DNA of 63,321 nt from positions 1-63,321 of the forward strand of contig CALWPG010000007.1 of assembly GCA_944383375.1 (NCBI GenBank). Reading direction: 5' to 3'. Positions within the stretch are counted from its first letter, which is position 1. Every line of letters begins with the position of its first letter. A program made the translations under genes and the position numbers. This document shows, piece after piece, positions 8,347-17,410 of this stretch. The notes below the pieces were generated by a model that was given only the letters and a program-made list of their open reading frames with translations, was not told the origin of the DNA and ran no database searches. This DNA comes from an uncultured Clostridia bacterium. GTDB taxonomy: Bacteria; Bacillota; Clostridia; Christensenellales; UBA1242.

Positions 8347-9666
8347 ATGAAATATCATTTTGTAGGCATATGTGGTGTAAGTATGTCTGCGCTTGCTGTA
8401 TATCTAAAAAATAGAGGTAACATAGTTCAAGGTTCAGATATTCAACTGAATACAATATCAAAAAAACTAGAGGATAGAGGAATTCGCGTTTTTCATGGAC
8501 ATCACTATCAAAATGTAATAGATAGTGACGTAGTGGTCTATAATTTTGCGATAGATGATGATAATGAAGAGTTGGCTTATGCACAAAAGCAGGGCATAAA
8601 AATCATGTCGAGAGCACAACTTTTGGGCGAGATCGCAAAAAATTATAAACACGTCATTGCCGTATCTGGTTCCCACGGAAAGACCACCACGACTGCGATG
8701 TTGTATTCATGCCTAAGCGCAGCAAAATATTCTCCCACATTGCACATAGGTGCTCAATTTGATGATGAAGATTTTGGACTTGGTGAGGGGGACTATGATT
8801 ATTTTATAACTGAGGGCTGCGAATATCATGATAGTTTTTTATCATTAAAACCATATATTGGTTTGGTCTTAAATATTGAACCGGAACATTTAGACTATTT
8901 TAAAACTTTTGAAAATGAAGTAAATTCTTACAAAAAGTTTATTGATAATTGTGAGTACGCTATTGTTGATAACAGCTGTAACTTTTTTGATAACAATAAA
9001 CCAAACATCTTTGCTAAAAATGTAAAGTTGATAAACCATAGATATCATTTTGATGTCTTTATTGATGGCACGTTTTATATGCAAGTTGTTCTCGGAGCTT
9101 TGGGGAAATACAACATAAATAATGCATTGATGGTCGTATATGCATGCAAATTAATGGGTATTGATAAAAAATTTATATATCAAGGATTAAAAAATTGTTT
9201 GAACGTCAAAAGGAGATTTGAGGTAATTTCAAGAACAAATTCCCTTGTAGTTCATGATTATGCTCACCATCCTACTGAGATAAGAAAAACAATTGCCACT
9301 TTTTGTGAGTGTTGTAATAACCAAAAAATTCTTGTGGTCTTTCAGCCACATACATATTCAAGAACTAAAACACTTTTTAATGAATTTTTGACTGCTTTTA
9401 AAAAAGCTGATACAGTTTTTTTAATCAAGACATATGCAGCAAGAGAAAAATATGATGCGACATCAAGTGCTTTCGCTTTATATAAAAAGCTTAAAACATC
9501 TCAGGAATGCAAGTACTATGCCAGTTTCAATATAGCTCAAAAAAATATTAAAAAGTATTTAGATAAAGGCTATGCTGTGTTAATATTGGGTGCTGGTGAC
9601 ATAGATGAACTGGCATATTCGTTTTCTCCAAAAAATGAAGGGGAAAAACATCAAACAAAATGTTGA
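8347..9666 (+). CDS. murC: UDP-N-acetylmuramate-L-alanine ligase MurC
   Basis: MurC adds L-alanine to UDP-MurNAc using ATP, the first peptide step of peptidoglycan synthesis in the cytoplasm. At 439 residues it is near the usual 440-480. The N-terminal Rossmann-like domain opens with YHFVGICGVSMSALA. The ATP loop is SGSHGKTTTTAM (residues about 107-118). The central domain has ITEGCEYHDSFL and NIEPEHLDYF, and the C-terminal domain has VHDYAHHPTEIRKTI, where the MurC-specific histidines lie, and VVFQPHTYSRTK. The ribosome binding site (AAAGATAG) is weak, and a loose promoter (TTGAAT near 8306, TATAAA near 8327) lies just upstream. The stop codon overlaps the -35 of the rpmE promoter. Confidence 0.95.
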   Translation: MKYHFVGICGVSMSALAVYLKNRGNIVQGSDIQLNTISKKLEDRGIRVFHGHHYQNVIDSDVVVYNFAIDDDNEELAYAQKQGIKIMSRAQLLGEIAKNYKHVIAVSGSHGKTTTTAMLYSCLSAAKYSPTLHIGAQFDDEDFGLGEGDYDYFITEGCEYHDSFLSLKPYIGLVLNIEPEHLDYFKTFENEVNSYKKFIDNCEYAIVDNSCNFFDNNKPNIFAKNVKLINHRYHFDVFIDGTFYMQVVLGALGKYNINNALMVVYACKLMGIDKKFIYQGLKNCLNVKRRFEVISRTNSLVVHDYAHHPTEIRKTIATFCECCNNQKILVVFQPHTYSRTKTLFNEFLTAFKKADTVFLIKTYAAREKYDATSSAFALYKKLKTSQECKYYASFNIAQKNIKKYLDKGYAVLILGAGDIDELAYSFSPKNEGEKHQTKC

Positions 9667-9691
9667 CATCTATTTTAATTTATGTTAACAT
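9663..9691 (+). promoter_or_regulatory. Promoter for rpmE
   Basis: TTGACA (9663-9668) and TAACAT (9686-9691) are spaced 17 bases apart, with an extended TG at 9683-9684. The -35 overlaps the murC stop codon. Confidence 0.65.
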
Positions 9692-9724
9692 ACATAAGCA
9701 AATTTTATTTAGAAGGTGAATAAT

Positions 9725-9928
9725 ATGAAACAAGACATACATCCAAATTATCATGAAGTTACAGTTACCTGTGCTTGTGGAAACACTTTCAAGACAGGTT
9801 CTTGTGTTAAAGGTGACACAATAAAGGTTGACATTTGCAACAAGTGCCATCCATTCTTTTCTGGAAAGCAAAAGATTGTTGACGTTGGTGGAAGAGTCGA
9901 AAGATTCAAAAAGACACATAATGTATAA
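9725..9928 (+). CDS. rpmE: 50S ribosomal protein L31, zinc-binding type
   Basis: This 67-residue protein is L31: [20 protein letters not shown], then [18 protein letters not shown] and GGRVERFKK. Both metal-ligand pairs (CAC and CNKC) are present, so it is the zinc form rather than the zinc-independent paralogue. The ATG at 9725 is chosen because AGAAGGTG (9711-9718) is correctly spaced; the in-frame GTG at 9716 lies inside that site. It heads the rpmE-yqhQ-prmC-prfA order common in Clostridia, but a strong terminator separates it from the next gene. Confidence 0.95.
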   Translation: MKQDIHPNYHEVTVTCACGNTFKTGSCVKGDTIKVDICNKCHPFFSGKQKIVDVGGRVERFKKTHNV

Positions 9929-9934
9929 TTACTT

Positions 9935-9962
9935 GCCACGATACTTTCTATCGTGGCTTTTT
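9935..9962 (+). terminator. Rho-independent terminator after rpmE
   Basis: A perfect 9-base GC-containing stem (GCCACGATA 9935-9943; TATCGTGGC 9949-9957) with a 5-base loop is followed by TTTTTATT. The next gene must then have its own promoter or depend on readthrough. Confidence 0.9.
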
Positions 9963-9999
9963 ATTGTTTATTTGTGTGCAAATAGTTCATAATATTTTT

Positions 10000-11712
10000 A
10001 TGGAAAAAATATTTGCAATGCCATGTCTGTATGGTACGGGGTTTTATTACAATAAAAATAGCGCTTTGGCATATGTTGACCAAAGTGGAAAGACACATAT
10101 TTCGTCAGAGAAAAATAAGGTTAAGATGATCTACCATAACTTTATTTTTCTCCGTGGACTTGAATATTTGATTTTTGGCTTTTACTTTTTTGTCAAAAAT
10201 TTGGTCAAGATGCCTTTTGAAAATGAAAACAAAGTGGCAAAGAACGTATCCAACAGCCTAAATATCAGTATAAAGTATGTTTTGGGTACTTTCTTTGCTG
10301 TTGTTTCATTGATATTTGCTTTACTACTTTTGGGATACATTCCTGCCAGATTGTCCGTTTTAATAGGTGGATATAATCAAAACACATTTTTAAATAGGTT
10401 ATTGGTGGCATTAATCAAGGTGATCTTTCTCTATTTAATTTTATTATCGATTAAATATTTAACTCCTTTTAGGCAGTTTTATCGTTTCAATGCTTGCGGC
10501 AATTACATTTTAAATGAGGAAAAAAGTATTCATAAGCCTACAAACTATTTAAATTACTTGGTTTTTAGTTTTTGTTTCACTTTTATTGTTTTATCGCTAA
10601 TTGGTCTTACTGCAAATACCTTTTATAAACCAATATTAAACTTGATTATTTCACTTTTTTGCTTTACAATATGTTATGAAATATTACTTCTTTTAGAGCA
10701 AAGTAAGTTTGATTGGCTTAAAAAAAGTTGCATTATTACCTCTTTTTTGGTCACAGAAAAACCATCATCAACAGAAATTTACATTGCTCTTTCAGCCTTT
10801 AGTGAAGTAAAATTCATGAGAAATAGGAAAAGGACAATTGTGAATACAGAGAATTTTAAAGATCAGGAAATAAGTTTTTCCTCTGTTTATGCAGAAAACA
10901 AACAACGCCTAAAAAATGCAGGTATAGATGACATAAGTGAACTTGAGTTTTTGATGTGTGAAGTGCTAAACGTAAAGAGAGGGAAATTGCGATTAATAAC
11001 CAAAATTAAAGAAACGCAAAAAAAGCAAATTGAAGATGCTGTGAAACGTCGCATTGAAGGCGAACCTATAACCAAAATATTTGGCCGTACAAACTTTTTT
11101 GGATATGATTTTATTGTGACCAAAGATGTACTCTCTCCCCGAATGGAGACTGAACTATTGATTGAAACTGTTATAAAATTTTGCAAAGATAAAAAGCGAG
11201 TTTTGGATATAGGCACTGGAAGTGGCGTTATTGCAATTTGCATAGCCAAAAAGACTGATGCGAATGTGACAGCCACAGATATTTCAAGTAAGGCATTGCA
11301 GGTCGCAAAGAAAAATGCAGAAAAGAACAATGTTAAAGTCAACTTTAAACTTTCTGATTTGTTTTTAAACTTGAAAAGTGTAAAGAAGTTTGATATAATA
11401 GTAAGTAATCCACCATATATATCGTCAGATAGCATTGAAAATCTTGACGTAGAGGTCAAAAATTTTGATCCACATCTTGCACTTGACGGTGGGAGTGATG
11501 GATTAAAATTTTATAGAAAAATCATAATGCTTGCTCCAAAACATCTGGCAAAAAATGGAAGAATTTTTTTTGAAGTAGGTAAAGGTCAAGCAAAAGAAGT
11601 CGCAAAACTTTTACAAGATGATTTTGAGGACATTGTGGTGATTAAAGATTACAATAAAATTGATAGAATAGTTTATGCTAAATTAAAATCAAAAAGGATT
11701 TCAAAAAAATGA
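10000..11712 (+). CDS. prmC: Fusion of degenerate YqhQ (DUF1385) membrane domain with release-factor methyltransferase PrmC
   Basis: One reading frame of about 570 residues carries two proteins that are normally separate neighbours. The N-terminal part (about residues 1-280) has several membrane segments and ends with LVTEKPSSTEIYIALSAF, matching the DUF1385/YqhQ ending LTTREPDDxQIEVAIAAL. The family hallmarks I remember (GGQAVxEGVMM, HGAEHK, HPRCGTSF) are absent. The C-terminal part (about 300-570) is PrmC, which methylates the GGQ glutamine of release factors: ISELEFLMCEVL, PRMETELLIE, the SAM-binding VLDIGTGSGVIAICIA and catalytic NPPYI are all present. It overlaps prfA, its substrate gene, by four bases. 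The start is uncertain: a TTG at 9964 lies in the terminator tail, and ATGs occur at 10000 and 10018, none with a clear ribosome binding site. Confidence 0.85.
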   Translation: MEKIFAMPCLYGTGFYYNKNSALAYVDQSGKTHISSEKNKVKMIYHNFIFLRGLEYLIFGFYFFVKNLVKMPFENENKVAKNVSNSLNISIKYVLGTFFAVVSLIFALLLLGYIPARLSVLIGGYNQNTFLNRLLVALIKVIFLYLILLSIKYLTPFRQFYRFNACGNYILNEEKSIHKPTNYLNYLVFSFCFTFIVLSLIGLTANTFYKPILNLIISLFCFTICYEILLLLEQSKFDWLKKSCIITSFLVTEKPSSTEIYIALSAFSEVKFMRNRKRTIVNTENFKDQEISFSSVYAENKQRLKNAGIDDISELEFLMCEVLNVKRGKLRLITKIKETQKKQIEDAVKRRIEGEPITKIFGRTNFFGYDFIVTKDVLSPRMETELLIETVIKFCKDKKRVLDIGTGSGVIAICIAKKTDANVTATDISSKALQVAKKNAEKNNVKVNFKLSDLFLNLKSVKKFDIIVSNPPYISSDSIENLDVEVKNFDPHLALDGGSDGLKFYRKIIMLAPKHLAKNGRIFFEVGKGQAKEVAKLLQDDFEDIVVIKDYNKIDRIVYAKLKSKRISKK

Positions 11713-12782
11713 TTGAACAAACATCGTTAATTAAACAACGTTATGACGAATTAACAAAATTGTGTATTGATCCAGAGGTTATTGCTGACAACAAACGATG
11801 GCAAAAATTGGTTAAAGAGCGTAGTAGTATTGAAGAAATCGCTAATTTACACGATGAACTTGTGAAACTTAATAAAAATTTAGAAGACAGCAAAAAGATA
11901 TTGGCAACTGAGACCGACAGTGATATGCGCCAAATATTCAAAGAAGATGTACTAGAAACTGAGAAAAAAATTGAAGATATAGAGCAAAAATTACAAATAC
12001 TGTTACTTCCAAAGGATGAAAACGATGATAAGGATGTAATACTTGAAATTCGTCCTGCAGCTGGAGGTGAGGAGGCATCTTTGTTTGCTTCAACCTTGAT
12101 GAACATGTACATTGGTTATGCAGAGAAAAATGGTTGGCAAGTGAGTGTCAATGAGCTTGAAGAGACCGAGCTTGGGGGCTTGAAAGTTTGCAGTTTGACA
12201 ATAAAGGGCAATGATGTCTTTAGCAAACTCAAATTTGAAAGTGGCGTGCACCGCGTTCAGCGTGTTCCTGAAACTGAGTCGCAGGGACGTGTACATACTT
12301 CCACCGTGACTGTCGCAGTACTTCCAGAAATGGAAGAAGTAGATTTTGAAATATTGGATAAAGACCTGAAAATAGATACATATAGAAGTAGTGGCGCAGG
12401 TGGACAACATGTAAATAAAACAGAAAGCGCTATAAGAATAACGCATCTTCCAACAGGAATAGTCGTTGCTTGTCAGGATGAACGTTCTCAGATTAAAAAT
12501 CGAGAAAAAGCAATGAATATCTTAAAGTCTAAACTTTATGATTATTATAAAACTCAGATAGACTCAAAATACAGCGAAAATAGAAAAAATCAAGTGGGAA
12601 CTGGTGACCGAAGTGAGAGAATTCGTACCTATAATTTTCCACAAGGACGTATAACTGATCATAGGATTGGTTTTTCGCTGTTTAACATGGATGCGTTTTT
12701 GGCGGGGGATATTGGCGAAATGATAGAAAAGCTTCAAGAATATGAACAACAAAAAAAGCTTGAGGCAATCAGCAAAAATTAA
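11709..12782 (+). CDS. prfA: Peptide chain release factor 1
   Basis: RF1 recognises UAA and UAG and triggers peptide release on the ribosome. This 357-residue protein is full length. The catalytic GGQ occurs in RSSGAGGQHVNKTESAIRIT (residues about 222-241). The N-terminal helical domain and the conserved EIRPAAGGEEASLFA and HRVQRVPETESQGRVHTSTV segments are intact. C-terminally, RSERIRTYNFPQGRITDHR fits RF1. The ATG overlaps the prmC stop (ATGA), which implies translational coupling to the enzyme that methylates it. Confidence 0.97.
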   Translation: MIEQTSLIKQRYDELTKLCIDPEVIADNKRWQKLVKERSSIEEIANLHDELVKLNKNLEDSKKILATETDSDMRQIFKEDVLETEKKIEDIEQKLQILLLPKDENDDKDVILEIRPAAGGEEASLFASTLMNMYIGYAEKNGWQVSVNELEETELGGLKVCSLTIKGNDVFSKLKFESGVHRVQRVPETESQGRVHTSTVTVAVLPEMEEVDFEILDKDLKIDTYRSSGAGGQHVNKTESAIRITHLPTGIVVACQDERSQIKNREKAMNILKSKLYDYYKTQIDSKYSENRKNQVGTGDRSERIRTYNFPQGRITDHRIGFSLFNMDAFLAGDIGEMIEKLQEYEQQKKLEAISKN

Positions 12783-12794
12783 AATGGAGGTTAA

Positions 12795-13946
12795 ATGGCA
12801 GATTATAATAAGTTTGTAAGAGATAATGATGCGGCTTTGGCAGGTTTGCTCGGGGAATTTGATGCTGACGATAAATACGTCATAGATCCTATTGTTTTAC
12901 AAGAACTTGTGAAAATCAATAAACTCATTACACAATATAAAGAAAAATATATCATCTGTCATGCCGAAGTTGATGATTTCAAAATCAATTTTCAAATAAA
13001 TTTTGCCGACGATGCTTTTGAGGGTAAGAGGTATTCTTCACTTTATGTAAAGGAAAGTTACACAAGTTTGAGTAAACAATTTGAACTCGTTACATTTGTT
13101 GCCAGTTCTTCTCAAAACCTTAATGCTGGATTCATGGAAGAGCTTAGACAGACATTTAATCTATTGACGTTAGAAGATCTGGGTGAAGGAAAATCCATAA
13201 AATCTAGTAGTGAACTTTTAAAAAATTTATTGAATGGAAAGAGGACCGTCACTCAATTGATGATAAATGAAATGAGTGAACAAAATCGTAAGTATATAAA
13301 TGATATTTTAAAAATTCTTAGAAACACAGAGCAATTTGAAATTTTGTTTAAAATATACAAAGAAAGAGTTTCAAAACTTAAAATAGAGAATAAGAGTGCA
13401 AAGTATTTTGATGCTGTAAAAAAAATTCTTGATGAATTGGTGCTAGAGCATTACACTGAATTCAGTGAGGAGGCTAGAACTTGGCTTGATAAAATAAACA
13501 AAGATTACATGGCGATATATAATCAAAAAAAGGCGAAAGTTATTGCCAAACCCGAAGAAAAAAAGAAGATCATCGTCAAGAAAAAGGAATCAAAAGCGAG
13601 TAAAAGTAAGCCATTTAAACACAGTTATTTTGAATTTAAATTTAATAACAACATTTTGAGCTTTGATCCGTCTGCATTCATCTTATTTAAAAAAGAGGGC
13701 ACAAAAGTTAATGACAAACCCAAATACAGTTCAAAAAATCAATATATGTCAAAGCCTTTTTTCAAAAATGATTTTATTAATAATGCAATTGATTCTTTTG
13801 AACCAATTTTACAAAGGGAAGCTTCAAAGACCCTGCAAGATTTAAGTGAAGTCAGAAATATGACCTATGCTGTTCGGCAATCACTTCAACATAAACTTGA
13901 AACAACTGTGGATAAAAATGATCAGGAAAAGGATTTTGAAATGTAA
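12795..13946 (+). CDS. Uncharacterised cytoplasmic protein in the prfA operon
   Basis: This 383-residue protein follows prfA after only 12 bases, with ATGGAGG as ribosome binding site, and a terminator follows it. It has no signal peptide or membrane segment. Residues 1-230 look mixed alpha/beta then helical. Residues about 245-275 are a lysine-rich linker (KKKIIVKKKESKASKSK). The C-terminal third includes an aromatic stretch (FKHSYFEFKFNNNILSFD) and a helical tail. I do not recognise any family. The basic linker could bind nucleic acid or ribosomes, but that is only a guess from composition and context. Confidence 0.6.
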   Translation: MADYNKFVRDNDAALAGLLGEFDADDKYVIDPIVLQELVKINKLITQYKEKYIICHAEVDDFKINFQINFADDAFEGKRYSSLYVKESYTSLSKQFELVTFVASSSQNLNAGFMEELRQTFNLLTLEDLGEGKSIKSSSELLKNLLNGKRTVTQLMINEMSEQNRKYINDILKILRNTEQFEILFKIYKERVSKLKIENKSAKYFDAVKKILDELVLEHYTEFSEEARTWLDKINKDYMAIYNQKKAKVIAKPEEKKKIIVKKKESKASKSKPFKHSYFEFKFNNNILSFDPSAFILFKKEGTKVNDKPKYSSKNQYMSKPFFKNDFINNAIDSFEPILQREASKTLQDLSEVRNMTYAVRQSLQHKLETTVDKNDQEKDFEM

Positions 13947-13977
13947 AAAAAAATTAGTCTTATGACTAATTTTTTTC
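13947..13977 (+). terminator. Rho-independent terminator after the prfA operon
   Basis: The stem AAATTAGTC/GACTAATTT with loop TTAT is flanked by A and T runs. It begins at the stop codon and could also serve the convergent gene ending at 13986. Confidence 0.85.
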
Positions 13978-13985
13978 ATTTTGTG

Positions 13986-14453
13986 TTATTTTGACATTCC
14001 TTGATTTTTTTCCAAATCATTAAGTCTTTTTGATTCTTGCATCAACACGACAGGAAGATTTGAGTCTACAAATAAGAAATTTGGATCACAAAGTATTTTT
14101 ATTAATTCTTGCCAATTTAAAATCTGACCGTCAACATATGCTTGTTCAAGAACATTCTTATTTTCAAGCACAACCACACCAAAGTTAGACAAATTTTGTC
14201 TAACACGTTCGTTGTTTGGATTTTTGAGCATCATGTCAGCAAGACTTTGCAAATATGCTTTTTTAGGGTCATTATCGCTCATAACCTTGATGCGTGTTTC
14301 TGATAATTTTGTGAGTCTGCCAAAGTTGCAAATATCACTTATCAAAGTGATTATCCTTTGATTGAAATCAATATAATCATCACCAGAAATATTAGCTATC
14401 CCTACTGAGCGTAGACTGACAAGGACCGGAATTGATTTTTGTGTGTTAGCCAT
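13986..14453 (-). CDS. Uncharacterised conserved-looking protein
   Basis: This 155-residue soluble protein has no recognised motif. It begins MANTQKSIPVLVSLRSVGIA and looks mixed beta then alpha; the middle part is rich in K, N and L. AAGGAAGG gives a good ribosome binding site. It stands alone on the minus strand, convergent with the prfA operon and divergent from spoVB, with about 115 bases between the start codons. Codon use and A/T richness resemble the neighbours, so there is no sign of recent transfer. The function is unknown. Confidence 0.6.
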   Translation of the reverse strand: MANTQKSIPVLVSLRSVGIANISGDDYIDFNQRIITLISDICNFGRLTKLSETRIKVMSDNDPKKAYLQSLADMMLKNPNNERVRQNLSNFGVVVLENKNVLEQAYVDGQILNWQELIKILCDPNFLFVDSNLPVVLMQESKRLNDLEKNQGMSK

Positions 14454-14569
14454 GAAATACCTTCCTTAAAATTTATTTCATAAGTAATATAGCACATATT
14501 TTTAAATTTGTAAATAGGCATTTTAAAAATATTTTGTATAACATTCAGTAATTTTCAAAAAATAACTTT

Positions 14570-16117
14570 GTGAAAGCTTATGTTAAAAACACTTTGATCT
14601 TAAGTACGTGTATGCTGTTATCCAAGATGCTGGGGGCACTATATAGAATCCCGCTCTCAAACATTTTGGGTACTGAAGGTATTGGACTATATCAGATGGT
14701 TTTTCCTGTCTATTCTTTGTTTTTGGTGGCAATAACGGGAGGTATGCCTGTGTATGTGGCACAAAAGGTATCAAAATTTCGTGCCAACAATGATAATGAA
14801 AGCATAAATAAAGTTATAAAAAATTCAGTTGTGCTCAGTATGATAATTGCGATAATATTTTGCTTTGTGTTGATTGTCTTTTCCATGCCACTGGCATACT
14901 TGCAAGGGAACAAAAATGCCTATCTTGGATACATAACTGTTGCAATAAGTATTATTTTTTCTGCGATAACCTCAGTGTACAAGGGTTATTTTCAAGGCAT
15001 GGAGGTTATGTCTTATAATGCAGGAGCAACAATTATAGAGCAAATCATAAAGCTTTGTGTTGGACTTTTAGGTGCGATTTTTTTATCTAGATTCGGTATA
15101 ATATATGCTGTTTGTGGCGCCTTTGCGGGTGTGCTTGCCAGTGAAATAATCACTTTTATATTTATGTTTTTCATGATTAAAAAGTTCAATACATCAAATA
15201 CAAAGGGCTACGTTAATGCAGTGTATGTAAAAAAGATTTTTAAACAATTTTTGCCAATAAGTCTTGCATCAATTATTTTGCCATTGTCTTCTTGCGTGGA
15301 TAGTTTTTTGGTGGTTAACCTGCTGCTGTATACAAAAGTTGATGTTTCAACGGCTACATCATTATTTGGTATAGCTACTGGCATGGTCGCGCCTATGATT
15401 AATTTTCCAATACTTTTGTGTGGGACTATTTCTACGGCATTTTTGCCGACATTAGTTTACATGGTTGAAAAAAAGCAACCCACAAAAGATATAGTGAGTG
15501 GTACATACTTTTTTGTTTGGCTTTTCAGTTTGCCCTGTGTGTTTGGTTTTATTGCAATAGCACCATATATCATCAATTTGTTTTTCCCATCCATAGAAAG
15601 TCAATTTGTTCAAACTGCAATAATCTATCTTTGTATATCTTCTTTTAATATAATATACCTATCAATCACACAGATCTCAACAAGCATTCTAAACGGCTTT
15701 GGCAAATTTAAATTACCTTTTGTAATCCAGACTTTTGCTTTCATCTTAAAAAATGTTATTTTTATTCCTTTGGTTTTAACAACCAAACTTGGCATAATAT
15801 CACTTTGTGTTGCAACAACGATAAGCGAAGGTTTAACATGCATTTTAGAGTTATATTTGACAAGAAAAAATACACTAATAAATTTAAAATTGAAAAAAAT
15901 TTTAGTACCATTATTTTCGGCAATAATTATGTTTATTTTCGCAATAGTATTAAATAGATATTTGCATTTAAATCAATATTTAAATCTATGTATAATAGTT
16001 TTTATTTCAGTGATAACATATTTTGGAATTTGCTTTGCCTTTGGTGTGATTAAAATAAAAGAAATAAAAAATATGTTTAATAAAAATAAAAGTGTAAATA
16101 AAATAAAATATGAATAA
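14570..16117 (+). CDS. spoVB: SpoVB/MurJ-type polysaccharide flippase family protein
   Basis: This 515-residue protein has about fourteen membrane segments and belongs to the MOP exporter family. The start KAYVKNTLILSTCMLLSKML followed by GALYRIPLSNILGTEGIGLY and a VFPVYSLFLVAITGGMP segment is typical of SpoVB and its paralogues, which move lipid-linked cell-wall or cortex precursors across the membrane. In spore formers SpoVB is needed for cortex synthesis; a vegetative MurJ-like role cannot be excluded. Translation appears to start at a GTG with no obvious ribosome binding site. The stop overlaps the start of the HU-like gene by 8 bases. Confidence 0.85.
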   Translation: MKAYVKNTLILSTCMLLSKMLGALYRIPLSNILGTEGIGLYQMVFPVYSLFLVAITGGMPVYVAQKVSKFRANNDNESINKVIKNSVVLSMIIAIIFCFVLIVFSMPLAYLQGNKNAYLGYITVAISIIFSAITSVYKGYFQGMEVMSYNAGATIIEQIIKLCVGLLGAIFLSRFGIIYAVCGAFAGVLASEIITFIFMFFMIKKFNTSNTKGYVNAVYVKKIFKQFLPISLASIILPLSSCVDSFLVVNLLLYTKVDVSTATSLFGIATGMVAPMINFPILLCGTISTAFLPTLVYMVEKKQPTKDIVSGTYFFVWLFSLPCVFGFIAIAPYIINLFFPSIESQFVQTAIIYLCISSFNIIYLSITQISTSILNGFGKFKLPFVIQTFAFILKNVIFIPLVLTTKLGIISLCVATTISEGLTCILELYLTRKNTLINLKLKKILVPLFSAIIMFIFAIVLNRYLHLNQYLNLCIIVFISVITYFGICFAFGVIKIKEIKNMFNKNKSVNKIKYE

Positions 16118-16370
16118 AAAACAATTTATTGATGAATTAAAAAAACGGGTCAATATGCCTAGAAATATTGTTGAAAATAATTTTGATGTTACCTTATCTT
16201 TGCTTAAAGAAGTACTTTTCAAAGGTGAAAAATTAAAAATAAAAAATTTTGGAATTTTTTATTTTAAGCAAATTAAAGAAAGGTTATTTTTCAATCCCCA
16301 AAAAAATTCCACTATGCTTTGCCCACCCAGAAAAGTTATAGTATTTAAATGCAGCAAAAAGTTGCTTTAA
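16110..16370 (+). CDS. Divergent HU/IHF-family DNA-binding protein
   Basis: This 86-residue protein matches the HU/IHF fold: NKKQFIDELKKRVNMP helices, then GEKLKIKNFGIFYFKQIKER strands, and a closing PPRKVIVFKCSKKLL helix. The beta-arm motif that normally reads RNPxTG is reduced to FNPQKNS, and the acidic residues usual in the second half are missing, leaving a strongly basic protein. Its start lies inside the end of spoVB, so it is co-translated with it. It may be a specialised nucleoid protein rather than the housekeeping HU; that is inferred from its divergence and context. Confidence 0.75.
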   Translation: MNKKQFIDELKKRVNMPRNIVENNFDVTLSLLKEVLFKGEKLKIKNFGIFYFKQIKERLFFNPQKNSTMLCPPRKVIVFKCSKKLL

Positions 16371-16396
16371 CTACACAAATAAAGTAAAATGTTCGT

Positions 16397-17314
16397 ATGA
16401 AGATAAAAGATATTGAGGTTGGAAGTTTGTTTTTGGCTCCGATGGCTGGAGTGAGTGATGTGGGATTTAGGCGTGTTTGTAAAATGCTTGGCGCTGACCT
16501 TACATATGTAGAAATGATAAATGTCAATGCTCTATTGCGTGACAATGCTCACACAAAAGAGTTGCTTCAAACATGCGATGAAGAAACCATAAAGGTGGTA
16601 CAAATTTTTGGACATGATGCAAATGTGATCGCAAAAGCCATCCAAAGTGAAGCCTTGCAAAAATTTGACATCATAGACATAAACTTTGGATGTCCGGCAC
16701 CAAAGATTGTAAAAAATGGTGATGGTAGTGCACTTTTAAAGCATTTGGATAAAATTGCAGACATTTGTAAAACATGCACACAGGCCACCACAAAACCTGT
16801 AACTGCAAAAATCAGGATAGGATTTGATGAAGGGGAGAATGTTGCCGTTCAAGTTGCACAAATTTGTGAGCAAAATGGCATTAGTGCCATAACTGTTCAT
16901 GGGAGGACGCGTGCACAAATGTACAGTGGAGATGTTGACTACCAAACAATAAAAAAAGTAAAGCAAAGTGTGTCTATTCCAGTCATAGGCAATGGCAATG
17001 TCTTTGATAAACAAAGCTATGAAAAAATGCTTTCTACGGGTGTGGATGGCATCATGATTGCTCGTGGTGCACTTGGCAAACCATGGATTTTTTCAGAACT
17101 TAAAGGGCTAAGTTTGCCAAACAAATTTGATGTTATTAAATGTCATGTGGATACTTTGAAAAAATATTATAGCGAGGAAGAGCTGTGCATAACACTTCGA
17201 AAACATTTTTTGTGGTATACAAAAGATGTGCCTGGGGCGGCAAAATATAGGTTGCAACTTGCAACTACAAAAAGTTTGAATGAAAGTCTAGACATTTTAA
17301 AATCATTGTTTTGA
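16397..17314 (+). CDS. dus: tRNA-dihydrouridine synthase (DusB-like)
   Basis: Dus enzymes use FMN and NADPH to reduce uridines in tRNA D-loops. This 305-residue protein has the TIM-barrel order of the family: LAPMAGVSDVGFRRVC, then VVQIFGHDANV, the catalytic-cysteine motif DINFGCPAPKIVKNGDGSAL (residues about 93-112), then KIRIGF, ITVHGRTRAQMYSG and PVIGNGNVF, and GIMIARGALGKPWIF. Its C-terminus is slightly shorter than in DusB of model species. It follows the HU-like gene by 26 bases. Which uridine it modifies cannot be told from sequence alone. Confidence 0.92.
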   Translation: MKIKDIEVGSLFLAPMAGVSDVGFRRVCKMLGADLTYVEMINVNALLRDNAHTKELLQTCDEETIKVVQIFGHDANVIAKAIQSEALQKFDIIDINFGCPAPKIVKNGDGSALLKHLDKIADICKTCTQATTKPVTAKIRIGFDEGENVAVQVAQICEQNGISAITVHGRTRAQMYSGDVDYQTIKKVKQSVSIPVIGNGNVFDKQSYEKMLSTGVDGIMIARGALGKPWIFSELKGLSLPNKFDVIKCHVDTLKKYYSEEELCITLRKHFLWYTKDVPGAAKYRLQLATTKSLNESLDILKSLF

Positions 17315-17357
17315 AATTTCAATTGTGGGCAAATATCGTCAAATTTTATCAAAATGT

Positions 17358-17386
17358 TTGATGTTTTTTCTCGTATATAATAAAAT
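17358..17386 (+). promoter_or_regulatory. Promoter for pgk-tpiA
   Basis: TTGATG (17358-17363) and TAAAAT (17381-17386) lie 17 bases apart, followed by the strong ribosome binding site GAGGGGAAG and the ATG at 17411. Confidence 0.6.
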
Positions 17387-17410
17387 ATAATAAAAGCGAG
17401 GGGAAGAAAA

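Noticed and set aside
9964..9999. TTG start for the yqhQ-prmC gene
   Set aside because: It lies in the tail of the rpmE terminator, and the extra residues do not fit the DUF1385 start.
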